Below, one piece after another: positions 46,516 to 57,299 of a stretch of DNA of 64,000 nucleotides. The notes beneath the pieces were generated by a model, which worked only from the letters and a program-made list of their open reading frames with translations, had not been told where the DNA came from and searched no databases. Every line of letters begins with the position of its first letter. Position 1 is the stretch's first letter. The translations under genes were made by a program, and so were the position numbers. Source of the stretch: Ascaphus truei (Eukaryota; Chordata; Amphibia; Anura; Ascaphidae); assembly GCA_036426205.1 (NCBI GenBank), contig WSYH01000145.1:34811-98810 (forward strand). Reading direction: 5' to 3'.

Positions 46516-47128
46516 GAGGTCATGACAGGTAACTCTGCGCGTATGCTGTTAGGCTGAGACGGCGCTTGCAGGAAGTTCGTGCTGTGGTTAAATCTCTGCG
46601 GTGGCGTGGTCCGGACCCTTGTACGCTTACCAGCGTGACCCGCTCGGCACTTCAGTGTAAGTTCCTGTCTCCCCCTTTCAGATTTAGGCAGTTGTTCAGC
46701 TTTATTATTAGCATATATCTGGGTACATGTATCCTTTATTTTGAACATTCATGTCTATTTATTTATTTTTTATTTTTTGAATCACTGTGTTTAGATCTAG
46801 TATAAGTAGATACATTAATCTCTGTGTGTGGGGATTTCTGCCATATTTACCTGGATCTAGTGTGCATGTGTACTGATGTGGGGTTGGATCCCATCAGTTA
46901 TCTTTGGTTTTAATAAATATTTTCTACCCATTTTAATCACTGGTGCGCATTGTGTGCATTCTTTTCTTGTCTTTACAAGGTGTCCCCCGTTCCAGGGGTC
47001 ACCTTGCTTTAGGAGTCAGTTGGCCAGACGCTCCACATACATGCTGCAAGGGGATTAGTGCTTCCAGCAAACTTTACATCTGCAGCACGAGCGCTGGATT
47101 TCTTATTTCAACCGTCACATAGAATAGT

Positions 47129-47896
47129 GTCTGGTAAACTTTAGATGTTTGTGCATATCATCACACCTAGCTCAGGCTATAAAGGACTTTGAAATAAAGA
47201 TAATGGGTGACCAGAGCCCAAGTCCAAGCAATGATAAATAATGCTCTTGTAACCTTGACTTTAGAAACATATAAACTGAACATGAAAAATACAATTAATT
47301 AACATTTAAACAGTAATAAAACAATATAAAATGTAGACAATGATAATGTTACAAATGAATTTAATAAAATGAAAGAAAAGATATGATTGTCAGATAGTAG
47401 CAATAGCTCGAGCCAACAGAGTAATAAAAATAACATTTGGGATGTACACAAATTTGTAATAATAATAGTAAAAAACTAATTATATTATTTATATACAGCT
47501 GAACCCTGTTATAATGCGGTGGTCAAGGTCCAGCCAATGTGACCGCGTTATAAGCAGATCGTGGGAAAATTGGCCGCAATCAGGGGTTCCGCATCCGCCG
47601 GAGGGGGAGAGCTGGGATAAGTCTCCCAGCTGTCCCAGACCCGGTGGCGCAGCAGTACCCCCACGCAGGATTACCCGACTCTCTCCTCTCCATGGTGTGG
47701 ATGTGTGTTGTGTATGTGTGTTGTGTGTTTACCAGTCCTACATGTGCCCGCACATTTAATGGGCGCATATTTTATTATGACAGAAATTTGGTAGACTAGG
47801 CTCATATATTATAATATGCCATAATTATACACTGCATTATGTAATTGTTCAGGTGGCCTGCTGACTGGGACACCTGCTGTAATTAGGTATGGAAAA
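47129..47896. other. Mostly unassigned; MITE end near 47500
   Basis: CAGCTGAACCCTGTTATAATG at 47498-47518 looks like the end of a TA-type MITE (similar CCGCGTTATAAGCAG follows). The other end was not found. The rest is AT-rich with no features. Confidence 0.35.
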
Positions 47897-48062
47897 CCAT
47901 AGTTACATAGTAGATGACGTTGAAAAAAGATGTACGTCCATCAAGTTCAACCTATGCTAAATTTAGACAACAGATACTTTATCCTATATCTATACTTATT
48001 GATCCAGAGGAAGGCAAACAAAAAACCCCAGTGTTATTTCATCCAATGATGAAATTCCTGTG
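47897..48062 (-). mobile_element. CR1 3' end fragment
   Basis: On the minus strand it reads CTCTGGATCAATAAG, TTGTCTAAATTTAGCATAGG, TTGAACTTGATGGACG and a CTATGTAACTAT tail. This is collinear with 39350-39478. Only the 3' UTR is present. Confidence 0.88.
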
Positions 48063-48239
48063 TGGTATTTGTATTGTGCCCGCTGTGTGGTGCATTGCAT
48101 AGGTTTTGCATCTTGCGTCCTGGCATGGTCTTGTCTCGCATTCAGTTGTATTGTTGAATACTTTACTCCTCACCATCATGTACCACACAGGAATCTGTAG
48201 TACAAAATCAGAGGAAGGTTCACCTGTTCCTCCAGAAAT

Positions 48240-48396
48240 GTTGTGTACCTTATCATGTGCATGAAATGCCCAAGAGGCTGCTACTACATTGGTGAGACGG
48301 GACAGGGGCTAAACAAAAGAATTAATCTGCATCGCCACAGCATTGCTCTATCTCTGGCCATAAGATGAACGAACTGAAGGTGGCCATACTCAAAGG
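48240..48396 (+). pseudogene. GIY-YIG endonuclease fragment of a second PLE lineage
   Basis: The translation VVYLIMCMKCPRGCYYIGET continues GQGLNKRINLHRHS; then, after a frame change, SGHKMNELKVAILKG. The core (YLI...CPRGCYYIGETG..L..R...HR) is the PLE nuclease, but its sequence differs from the copies at 29.8 and 44 kb and is closer to the 57.2-kb fragment. An A-rich stretch follows directly. Everything upstream is absent. Confidence 0.8.
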
Positions 48397-48870
48397 TAAA
48401 AAAAAAAAGCATAAAAAAATCTGATGTGTAAATTCCCCAGTAATAAACTGCAGGTCAGATTGATGTTACTCACTCAATTTATCCTAGAAATGTGTAAGAA
48501 GCATGTCGGTAGAACACCTTATGTATTATAGAGTCAAAACAGAAACATTTTCATATTTGTTAATTTGTTATTGTTAAGTAATACAACACATACCACAACT
48601 TTGTATGTAAGCTTCATGTGTGAATTTCAAGTGTATTTTTATAACTATTGAAATATCCTAGATTTCTACACAAATATATTAGTTATGGATAAGGTGATGC
48701 TAATGGCATATGCACAAAAAAAATAACATGGATGTTAAATCATATGTATTTATTGATAAGCAGATAATACAAAGTATAATAATCAAAATGTACATGCAAA
48801 ATCATAACAGTAGCACATAATTACTTTGTCATTATGTTCATAACAAATTATAATATTTAATTATATAGTT

Positions 48871-49257
48871 ATGGATGAGGAAACCGTGTCAGATTTGTCT
48901 GCCACCCCCAATCTGGAAGTTTGGAGGAGTGAATTTGTTGATGAGAGCCAAGATAGAGAATCTGGTGAGGAGACAATAGAACACGAATATGCTGAGGCAC
49001 TCAGAGAACTTGATCTCCCTGACAACGATGATTCAACACCAGAACAAGAGTTACTTGAATGTGACAATCGGGAAGAACAGGATATTGAAGATCCTGTAAC
49101 AGAAGAGTTAGAGGACTGTGACCCTCTACAACCAGGCCAAGGGGATAATACATGTGCATCTGCATTGTCTTCATTAAAAACAGCAGAGGAAATGTTTTTC
49201 AACCATCAACAGGCTGTGGCAGCCAATCACAAGGTAGTAGGAAAAAATTGGCACTAG
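48871..49257 (+). CDS. Acidic open frame of unknown origin (possible exon)
   Basis: The 128-residue frame is rich in Glu/Asp (ESGEETIEHEYAEALRELDL, DNREEQDIEDPVTEELEDCD) and ends TAEEMFFNHQQAVAANHK plus nine residues. Codons look balanced and there is no tandem repeat, unlike neighbouring frames. The sequence just upstream (TTAATTATATAG) could act as a splice acceptor. AAG-GTAGTA at about 49228 could be a donor, which would make it an internal exon of about 360 bp. I do not recognise the protein; it could be a host exon or an N-terminal piece of a transposon protein. No other exon was found nearby. Confidence 0.4.
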   Translation: MDEETVSDLSATPNLEVWRSEFVDESQDRESGEETIEHEYAEALRELDLPDNDDSTPEQELLECDNREEQDIEDPVTEELEDCDPLQPGQGDNTCASALSSLKTAEEMFFNHQQAVAANHKVVGKNWH

Positions 49258-49370
49258 TACTCAGGAAACAAAGGAGATAAATTATGTCCAAGAGAGCGTG
49301 TACCCATAAAAAATGAAAATATTTAATAGATCATCCAAAAAACAGCTACATTACAGAGTATGCAAACCCC

Positions 49371-49408
49371 CACCAACGCGTTTTGAGCGTAAGCTCTTTC
49401 TCAAGGTG
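49371..49408 (-). ncRNA. Variant hammerhead-like motif (TTGAGAA class)
   Basis: On the minus strand stem I CACC/GGTG and stem II GAGC-TTAC-GCTC are perfect. The core strands are TTGAGAA and AAAA (consensus CUGANGA and GAAA), followed by CGCGTT. Confidence 0.5.
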
Positions 49409-50209
49409 ACTATCAAATGTACTCACCAGTCTGTTTAAGTACCCATGAGCCGCGCTGCTGTCCACTCCCCGTTCACTTCCTGAAACCATCAGGAGTGACG
49501 CGGACGTGATGACGTCAGCGCGTACCGTGGGGTATACAAAATACTGCAACTTTATTAATCAAATGCATAAAAACAATTACAATTAGAAAAAAAGGAAAAA
49601 AACACACATTAGAGTACTCAGTATAACTTTCAACATAGGAAGACAAATAGCCAAACATACTTATTTAAAAAGAAACATCATAAACTGAACGAATATCTCT
49701 GATAAAAGAAAGAAAATACCTAACAATAAAATGGACTGATTAACCAATGTATGAATACATATATGTATGTATGAAACAACAACCGGTGTAAATATATAAA
49801 CATATGTATAAAATGTCAACATCTATTGAAAAAAAAAAAAAAATCGTGTAATGAACTGTAAAGGAAACTGGGAATGAAGCCACTGAGGGTGACTTGTGTA
49901 CATAATAATATAATAAACAAAACCAATGTATAATTAATGAGAAGAATATATTAATTCATCATAGTTATTATTATAAAGTATTATACATTAAAGTACTAAT
50001 GATCTCAAGAACCATATGCTTGAACAATATATTAAGTCTAATATCCACACCACATAGCTATAGGTATAACTATAACAAACATGGGGGTAAATATAAGTGA
50101 GGACAATGTATTGGTTAGACGAAGTTGATCTAAATGATAAATGAGAGTGTATGGGCGCCTATAAAGTGTTGATCTAAACCCTAAATAGTAGTCCAACTGT
50201 CTCATATGA

Positions 50210-50575
50210 TAAACAAATTGTCAATAATCATAAACCTCCCTTCTCCAGACATAACCTGCCTAACATGCATGACAACCCCCAACTCATGAAGCAACAAATT
50301 CTCGTTTATCTAGAAGTTCCACCCTATTGCCCCCTCTTATGGGACAATAGGGTGGAACTTCTAGATAAATGAGAACTTTACTGGATTTTCACATTAAAGA
50401 CCAGAATACCATATGGCCTTAACTCTGATTGGGATTTGGCACCATATCTACATTAATTAATAATCATCTTATCAATTGCTTTTGAATTTGTTGCTTCATG
50501 ATTTGTGGGTTGTCATGCATGTTAGGCAGGTTGTGTCTGGAGAAGGGAGGTTTATGATTATTGACAATTTGTATA
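50210..50575. repeat. Nested palindrome
   Basis: Outer arms (about 50210-50297 and 50486-50573) mirror each other through CAATAATCATAAACCTCCC/GGGAGGTTTATGATTATTG and GGCAGGTTG/CATAACCTGCC. Inner arms TTTATCTAGAAGTTCCACCC and GGGTGGAACTTCTAGATAAA surround a short loop at about 50323-50337. No coding role is seen. Confidence 0.85.
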
Positions 50576-50910
50576 TATATGTATATAGTTTTTGCACACA
50601 AATATTTTGTTTCTTGATTTGTAGACCCTTATCTTTTATTCTATTCTGGTTCATTTATGTTCATGCTGGGTCTTAATCATATTGTTTATTTATGTTTTTA
50701 TATTTTTTTCTTTAAGTTAAGTTTTTGTGCTCTTTATCACGACAATCATATGTGTTCCGGCATTGTTTGTGTATACTGGTTGCCTCCACCGCTGCGCCAC
50801 CGGGGGTGTCCCGTGATCTTGTATCGTGAGAGTACAGCCAGATGACACATGTGGGCGGAGTATCAGGCGGCAGTAACTACATATGCCGGCGCTTTCAGGG
50901 AGGATATTAC

Positions 50911-50950
50911 TCTTTGACAAAGTGCCTTACATCACGAAATGCGTCACAGT
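50911..50950 (+). ncRNA. Variant hammerhead-like motif
   Basis: TTGACAA (50914-50920), an extra A, a GTG/CAC stem, GAAA (50936-50939), then TGCGTC with a U-G pair in stem III. Stem I is not clear. Confidence 0.35.
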
Positions 50951-51099
50951 TCTTCTCCTCGAGGTACCTGCTGTTTTTTGTATGTTTTGAAGATTCCAAT
51001 AAAACATTCTTTAGTGACCCGGCAGCATCAGCTTATTTTGGCGCTTCCTCGAATGCAGTGCTTGGCGATTCTCTCCTGGATGGGAGAACTCCTCCCCTG

Positions 51100-51935
51100 A
51101 TCATCTACACTAGTAATCAAATTTATTCCCCATGTCGGAACCCCCCCCCCTGTGTCGGTGGTGTCTCCCTGTCGGTGTGTCATCATCCCCCCCATATCAG
51201 TGGTCTCCTCGCGAGCCCCCTCTATTTCCCCCTCTCTTCCCATGTATTTCACTCCCCTCCATCTCACTCCCTCTTCCTAACACACCCCCTTTCTCCTCTC
51301 ACCCCCTCTCCATCAATTACCCCACTCTTACTCAATCCCACCCCCGCACATATTTCTCTCCCCTCCATCTGACTCTTACTCCCTCTTTTCCACCCTCACT
51401 CACTCCCTCCCTAACCCCCTGTCTCCTCTCACTGTCCTCCCCATCCATCAATTACCCCACTCTCACTCAATCCCCCTCCTCACACACATACACACACAAT
51501 CCCCACCACAAAAAAGAAACTAAAAAACCCAACCCCCCCAATACAAAAAATCTTCCCCACCCCCCAAAATACATACAAAAAAAATCTCCACCCCCCCCCA
51601 ATATATACAAACCTTCCACCTCCTAAATACATACAAAAAAATACCCCATCCCCCAAATACATACCAAAACCCTTCCACCCCCCAAATATCTACCAACCCC
51701 CCACCCAAATAGATAACCCCCCAAAATACATACAACCCCCACCCACAAATACTTACAAATAAAACCCCCACCCCCAAACACATACAAAAAGCCGTGTGCT
51801 GGGGAGAGCCTGTCCCGGCAGCAATGAGAGGACCCTCAGCCGTGCTCCCCCACATCCACCGGGCCCGGGACACTTGTCCCGGCTCTCCACCCCTGTCGAC
51901 AGCCCTACGTGGTATTGCATCCTCGTCTGGCATTA
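51100..51935 (+). repeat. Family M repeat, copy 3
   Basis: The order matches copy 2: GCGAGCCCCCTCTATTTCCC, C/T-rich DNA, tandem CCCCAAATACATAC (51490-51790), then GGAGAGCCTGTCCCGGC and CACCCCTGTCGACAGCCCT. The frames are compositional. Confidence 0.7.
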
Positions 51936-52349
51936 ATTGAGATTAACTTGAATGAAGGTAAGAACAAATTGTGGTACATTACCCCACTTCAGGCCTTAGT
52001 GAATGTGCTCTAAGTTTCTAAGAGCTGATACATTTTATCAAGGTAAGGAATCTACATATTTATGTGGTTTACTCTACAATTGGTCTCAAATTAGCATTCT
52101 TTTAGCAATTCTGACTGAATCTGGCTTTCGATTAGAGGATGTTCAAGGAAAGCTAAGAAAAGCTATTTAATTAAGGTCATATCTGTTTTTCCAACACATA
52201 ACGTAAGATCACTTAATTTACCTCCGTAGTTTAACTCTATAATTTAGCCTTGTACACAATTAGAAGAAGTAGAAAACAATATAGGATTGCAGAAAACATT
52301 TAGCGTTGAGGATTAACAACTGAATGGACATTAACAATCATTATGGATA
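51936..52349. other. Unassigned
   Basis: AT-rich sequence with no recognised feature. Confidence 0.4.
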
Positions 52350-52351
52350 TA

Positions 52352-52885
52352 CAGGCAGTCCTCGGTTATCCGACACAATGCGTTACTCAAAATGGCGTTG
52401 GATAGCGAAACGTTGTAAAGCGAAACACGTTTTCCCATAGGAACACTGTTTAAATGAAAGGTTCCGTTCCTGAAGGCATTTTTAACACTAAAATACACCA
52501 AATATTTTACGCAGGCAATAAGATATACAGCACACACATAAATTATATAGTGTATATACTGTATTATATATATATATATAATATAACATAATAAATAATA
52601 TGTTATATAGTATAATATAATATTATATAGTATGATATAATATTATATAGTAATAATATATAATAATAATATATAATATACATGCTTCTTACGCGCTTTG
52701 AAACGGTGTTATTGTCTGTGTGTATATATATATATACACACAGACACATAAAAAACGTTGCAAAGCGTCGTAAGAGCGTTGGATAAGCCGTTTTGGCTTT
52801 GTAAAAATGAATATAGGTATGCATTGCATAGCGTTGGATAAGCCATTCGTTGTAAAATGAAGCGTTGTAAAACGAGGACTGCCTG
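52352..52885. mobile_element. TA-flanked MITE
   Basis: CAGGCAGTCCTCGGTTATCC after TA at the left and AACGAGGACTGCCTG before TA at the right are inverted ends; the ends also share GTTGTAAAACGA/TCGTT-type phrases. The centre is an AT-rich (TATA)n-like stretch (52555-52740). No coding sequence. Confidence 0.85.
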
Positions 52886-54487
52886 TACCCTATGTTTCTT
52901 AGTTATTTGCACACGTTGCATAATCACGTATGAAAAATAAAAAGGGCAAGAAGTGATAATATATGTACAATGTCATCATGAACTAACTTGAATAATAGAT
53001 AATCAGGAAACTATATGACCTAAAGTCACAGCTGGATTAAGATAATATATGGCCCTAAGGGAAGATACTTGTTTCTGGTCCCCTGTTATGTGCCTTCCAC
53101 TTGCCACTGTGGACAACCATATACCAGGACACACAGAGACATAAGGACCAGCACAATAGACTAAAGGCCACATACAATCTAAAAGGTAAACAGGTGGCCA
53201 CACAAAGACAGAAAGACAAGCACAGTCAGATATGGACAGAATGAAAGATGAAAGGGCATACAGTGCCAGACTGAAAGACAGATGCAGAGAAACACAGACT
53301 GAAAATAGTGGGTATAGCTACTGAAAGACAGGGGCACAAAGACAAAAAAAACAGACAGAGGGGTGAATACAGACACTGAGATACAGGCATAGAGGGTCAA
53401 AGTGAATGAGAGACAAAGTGGGGAAAAGACAGAGACTGAAAAACAGCAGAGTTTAAAGACAGACAAAGAGGGGTAAAGACAGACACAGGAAAGCACAGAT
53501 TTGAAAGACAGCAGAGGGTTAAAATTAGACACAAACATTTTACCTGCAGTCCACTTTCCCAAATATACCCAAATTATTTACAGTATATCTATTATATATG
53601 CAATTAAACACATATATACAGTCAAACATATGAAAATGTGTATACTATTTGTTAATGAAGAGTTACATTTATCTTTATATAGACAAATTCAAAAGACCAC
53701 CAGAGAATAATTTGTTTATCGATCCTTCCTTAGCACTCTTTCAATTAGCTGGATTAAAGGCTGTCAATTTAGATTTAATAGTCCAAAATGATTATTGCCA
53801 CTACATGCTGATTCAGCACTGATTCTACTTGTAATGCAGCATATCACTGTTTCAACAGAAGAAATAGGCTGCAAATGGACACCGTCATTTGCTATCTGGT
53901 TTGTATATATTCTTTGACATTGTTTTATTGTTGTTTGAAAAGAAAGTGTGTGTGTGTGTGTGTTGTGTGTTTAAGTTACAAAATGTCAACCAATTCATTT
54001 ACTGTACAGGCATTAGTGATGTCTCAGAGAAAGTAAAGCTATAAAGCTGTTACTTAAGAGGAACACTTGAGATAAATAATCATATTTGATTAATGAGCAC
54101 CATAGAATTATCACTGAACAGATACAAACTTTCCAATCTTATGTTAATAGTTTTTTTGTAGAGACTGCTCCTTTATTGCACAATGAAGTAAGTACATATT
54201 AGACAGAGGTACAGTGTAGATATTGTAATATAGATACATAAATCCATGTTTATAGAAAATGAGGCACAGTTAAAAATGTAATTTCAACTATAACTCTTAA
54301 ACTGTCATTCAAATGTTTGCTTTCACACACTTTTTAAGCAACCTATGACTAGTTTGTATAGCCGTGAAAACACTCAAACAAAATTAGACTCTTATAGGAG
54401 ATTATGAAAAACAAACAAACATTTGTTTGACTGTTTCACATGTTATCACTGCATCACAATGTTTTTCTGTTATCTATGTGTAGCCAG
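52886..54487. other. Mostly unassigned; A/G-rich imperfect repeat
   Basis: From about 53160 to 53520 the sequence is an imperfect array of AGACA/AGACAGA phrases. A (GT)n tract lies at 53946-53970. The remainder is AT-rich without recognised elements. Confidence 0.5.
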
Positions 54488-54935
54488 GTCACCCCTTTGT
54501 ATCTAAAGCCCTCTCCTGCCTTAAACCTTTTTCACTGACTGCCCCGCACCTCTGGAATGCCCTTCCCCTCAGTACCCGACTAGCACCCTCTCTATCCACC
54601 TTTAAGACCCAACTTAAGACACACTTGCTTAAAGAAGCATATGAATAGCACTGTGGATATTCTGAACACATGATACATAAAGCTTGTCCCCCTGCAGACG
54701 CACTTTCCAGAACTCCCTCCTACTGTCTCTGTACGTTCTCCCTACCTACCAATTAGACTGTAAGCTCCTCGGTGCAGGGACTCCTCTTCCTTAATGTTAC
54801 TTTTATGTCTAAAGCACTTATTCCCATGATCTGTTATTTATATTATCAGTTATTTATTTGATTACCATGTGTATTACTACTGTGAAGCGCTATATACATT
54901 AATGGCGCTATATAAATAAAGACCTACAATACAAT
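54488..54935 (+). mobile_element. L2 LINE 3' end fragment
   Basis: Collinear with 22157-22600: TTTGTATCTAAAGCCCTCTC, the LWNALPLST-coding part, GACTGTAAGCTCCTCGG, and the GCGCTATATAAATAAAG end with an (ATACA)n tail. It holds only the last part of the ORF plus the 3' UTR and is a separate insertion. Confidence 0.92.
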
Positions 54936-54956
54936 AGTATAGCTACTATTCTGCCC

Positions 54957-55640
54957 CTGTAATGGCAGTAAGGCCTGGTTCAATCAGGTTGCCAATAGTT
55001 GATATGGGGTTTCCCCCTCCGAGCAGCTGCATTTTTGTCACAGTGGGAGGCGGTGACATCTGGCCTGGGCATGACCAATCATGAGACAGACCTGATGCCC
55101 TCCTCCTGGCTGTACTTAAGGACAGTACCGTCCCAAATTCGGGAGTGCTTCTACCTACTTGATATGGGCAGGTCACACAGCCAAGAGCCTGATTATTGGG
55201 CCTACTCTGGTCCTCTTCCCTCTAGGGGAGAGTGAGTGTGTTCCATACCCTTCCCCCTGATAGAGGTGCAAGGAAGAACTGGGACTGTTGCGGGTCCCCT
55301 TGTCCTGTAGTGAAGGTCCAGGGTCCATTCTTCAATGAGTAGCTGACATTTGCTGTATTGGGCAGAACCCTGCTGTGTACTGTGCTGTACAGAGAGAGAC
55401 TATAAACCGTTCCTGTTATTATACCTCCGGCCTGGTGTGTGATCTTCCTGGGGGGAGAGGTAATCGGTTCTACCGTGGGAGATCATCTTCAGTTTCCTGG
55501 AGCCTACGGCCTGAACTGCTAAAGATATGTGGGTTATGTACCCTTCAAACCTGATCCTGTGTCCCCACTTCCATCGGCGGACGACTCAGCCCTCCTGTTT
55601 ACATCAGGTATCATGTACCACATACGTAGTAATGGCCAAA
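54957..55640 (+). other. Possible LTR or promoter-like repeat
   Basis: It is GC-richer than the flanks, begins near TGTAATGGCAGTAAGG, and contains CTATAAACCGTTCCTGTTAT followed by CGGCCTGGTGTGTGATC, wording seen in amphibian LTRs as I recall. No second copy or clean target duplication is in this window, so this is tentative. Confidence 0.3.
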
Positions 55641-56166
55641 TTTCCCACCGGGTGGGGGAAACACTGTTATATATGTTATAAAAAATTAAAGACTAATTAC
55701 CAACTATTGATCATCACATTTACAAAATTAAAGCAAATGTGGCCTCGAAAAATCTTAATGGTTAATATAAATTGAATTACCCATTCACTTTTTAGAAAAT
55801 TAAGCCACTATTCTTTTCACTGTACCATTTTGTAAACTACATTATGCCTGGGGTTCTGCTGCTGTGCTCTCCAGTTTTTTTGATTCAGCTTTATTAGTAT
55901 TCATAACAGAGCTATTCAATTGGCTTTCTTCCTACTTAGCCTGCTCCTTTCACATTAGTATTCACAACAAACCAATTTGCTTGATTCGCCTTCTCATAGA
56001 CAGCTGCGGCAGTCAATCTCAACTTCCTGATGTGTACAGCAACAAAGACACAAACACTGTTCATTGATTCAATGCAACGTAATGTCATGCACTTTCTTTA
56101 TTTAAGGAAATTGCACTACTGCAGAAATATGCAAACCTTGACATCTAGTGGCATAAGAATGAGAAA

Positions 56167-56208
<42 letters not shown>

Positions 56209-56259
56209 TGTGTGTGTGTGTGGTGCTGTGTGTATATTGAGATATATATATATATACTC
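55641..56259. other. Unassigned, with (GT)n tract
   Basis: AT-rich sequence; a (GT)n tract spans about 56166-56224 and is followed by a TA tract near 56240-56254. Confidence 0.6.
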
Positions 56260-56392
56260 ATTTGCTGTCTATTTCCAGAATGCCTTCTGCAGTGGAAGTG
56301 CTGTACTGGGTGATAATGGGGAAAGGCGGGGTTGCAGACCCTCCTAAGACTGCAGATGAGCATACAGTTATATTTGCATATATATATTATAG
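56260..56392 (+). repeat. Single arm of the 62.9-63.4 kb fold-back family
   Basis: CTGCAGTGGAAGTGCTGTACTG, GGGTTGCAGACC and GAGCATACAGTTATATTTGC (split across 56285-56380) match the right arm at 63.24-63.36 kb. The hammerhead and left arm are absent here. A TA tract follows. Confidence 0.75.
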
Positions 56393-56519
56393 ATATTATC
56401 ATTATATATATATATATATATCTATATATATATATGGAAAAGGTAGTCAACTCTGCAAGAGTAAACAAAACAACACTCGGTTTGTAATGAAAAAATAAGA
56501 CCTGTAATCAGATAAACAG

Positions 56520-56577
56520 CAGCACAAACAAGACCAACGTTTCAGTCCTCGTAGGGACCTTCCTCAGGGCAGTGCTG
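56520..56577 (-). ncRNA. Hammerhead ribozyme candidate
   Basis: On the minus strand a distal stem I CAGCAC (56577-56572)/GTGCTG (56525-56520) encloses an internal loop. CTGAGGA (56567-56561) and an extra A precede a 5-bp stem II GGTCC/GGACT (one G-U). GAAA (56543-56540) and a short AC-GTTG-GT stem III end in the triplet GUC. All conserved positions are present apart from the extra A. Confidence 0.6.
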
Positions 56578-57149
56578 GAGACTACTGGCCGTGGAAACCT
56601 TATATACCCCATGAAACCCACACCTAAGTAACCATCAGCTACTCTGATTGGTTGTGCAAAGAAATCCCATGATCAGTCCCACAGACTCCTCTGTCGCGCT
56701 ATAGCAGTCATATGCTCAGCTGTATGAGTAGCAGAGAACTGTAATTGTATATACAGTACAGCTATGTCACAGAGTCAGTCCACGTGTAGGGAGATCGCAT
56801 CCCCGGTAGCCATGGTGACTGGTTCCTGGTGGCCGCGCCGCCGTACTGCACAGGCGGGGAATCCACAGCGCTAGTCAGTGCGCATGCGCAGTTTCGTCAG
56901 AGTCAGAGTGACAGAGTGAACAGCATGGCTCATCTTGTGTTGGGAGGATACTGTAAGATCCCCTCTTAGTAGCACCAATCGTGCAGCAAAGGGCACTTAA
57001 CGCAGCATGTCAGGAACAGTACAAATATGGCATTGCTGTTGCGATCATGTGCGGAGCCACGGGGGAGATCTTCATGGGTATGCTAAAAATAAACAGTGGG
57101 GGACAACTGTGAACGAAGGGTAGGGGAAATAAAAACAGAATAACACAGG

Positions 57150-57275
57150 TTCCATCAATGCCTTCCTGGTTGTTGATCTGTGTAGGAAAATCCTCTCCTT
57201 CAGCATGCGAGTGGTCTTCCCCACATAGTACAGGCCACATGGGCAACGTATAAAATAAACCACGTAGCGGCTTTC
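57150..57275 (-). pseudogene. GIY-YIG endonuclease fragment
   Basis: The minus-strand translation VYFIRCPCGLYYVGKTTRML continues KERIFLHRSTTRKA. The core Tyr, Gly-Lys and Arg positions of the PLE nuclease are kept (YFI...CGLYYVGKT...L..R). Downstream the sense is lost and upstream RT is absent. It is closer to the 48.2-kb fragment than to the 29.8-kb element. Confidence 0.82.
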
Positions 57276-57299
57276 ACAATATATGTAGTTAGTCTCTGA

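Larger units (their letters stand above)
43311..47114. mobile_element. Head-to-head pair of Penelope-like elements in one insertion
   Basis: The direct repeat TCACATAGAATAGT at 43297-43310 and 47115-47128 brackets the whole unit. The left half (43311-45658) runs on the minus strand and the right half (45659-about 46975) on the plus strand. Both are 5' truncated and meet at about 45658. Their 3' regions are inverted copies, for example CACACAATGCGCACC near 43327 and GGTGCGCATTGTGTG near 46942. About 140 bp beyond the palindrome occur only on the right. A solo LTR later split the left half. Confidence 0.9.
49320..50960. mobile_element. PLE-like non-coding region with fold-back
   Basis: A TTGAGAA-class hammerhead-like motif on the minus strand (49371-49408), a nested palindrome (50210-50575) and another such motif on the plus strand (50911-50950) lie in AT-rich DNA without coding frames. 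Whether they form one insertion or several is not resolved. Confidence 0.4.
56440..57290 (-). mobile_element. Penelope-like element fragment
   Basis: A minus-strand GIY-YIG core (57150-57275) is followed by decayed coding sequence, a GCGCATGCGCAG block (56882), a hammerhead candidate (56520-56577), and an end abutting a TA tract at about 56438. The layout equals that of the 612-1118 fragment. Confidence 0.8.

Noticed and set aside
53179..53562. 127-residue minus-strand frame rich in Ser/Phe/Val/Cys
   Set aside because: It is the complement of an AGACA-type imperfect repeat; no motif.
54957..54996. tRNA-like GGTTCAATC phrase
   Set aside because: No cloverleaf with acceptor and anticodon arms could be formed around it.
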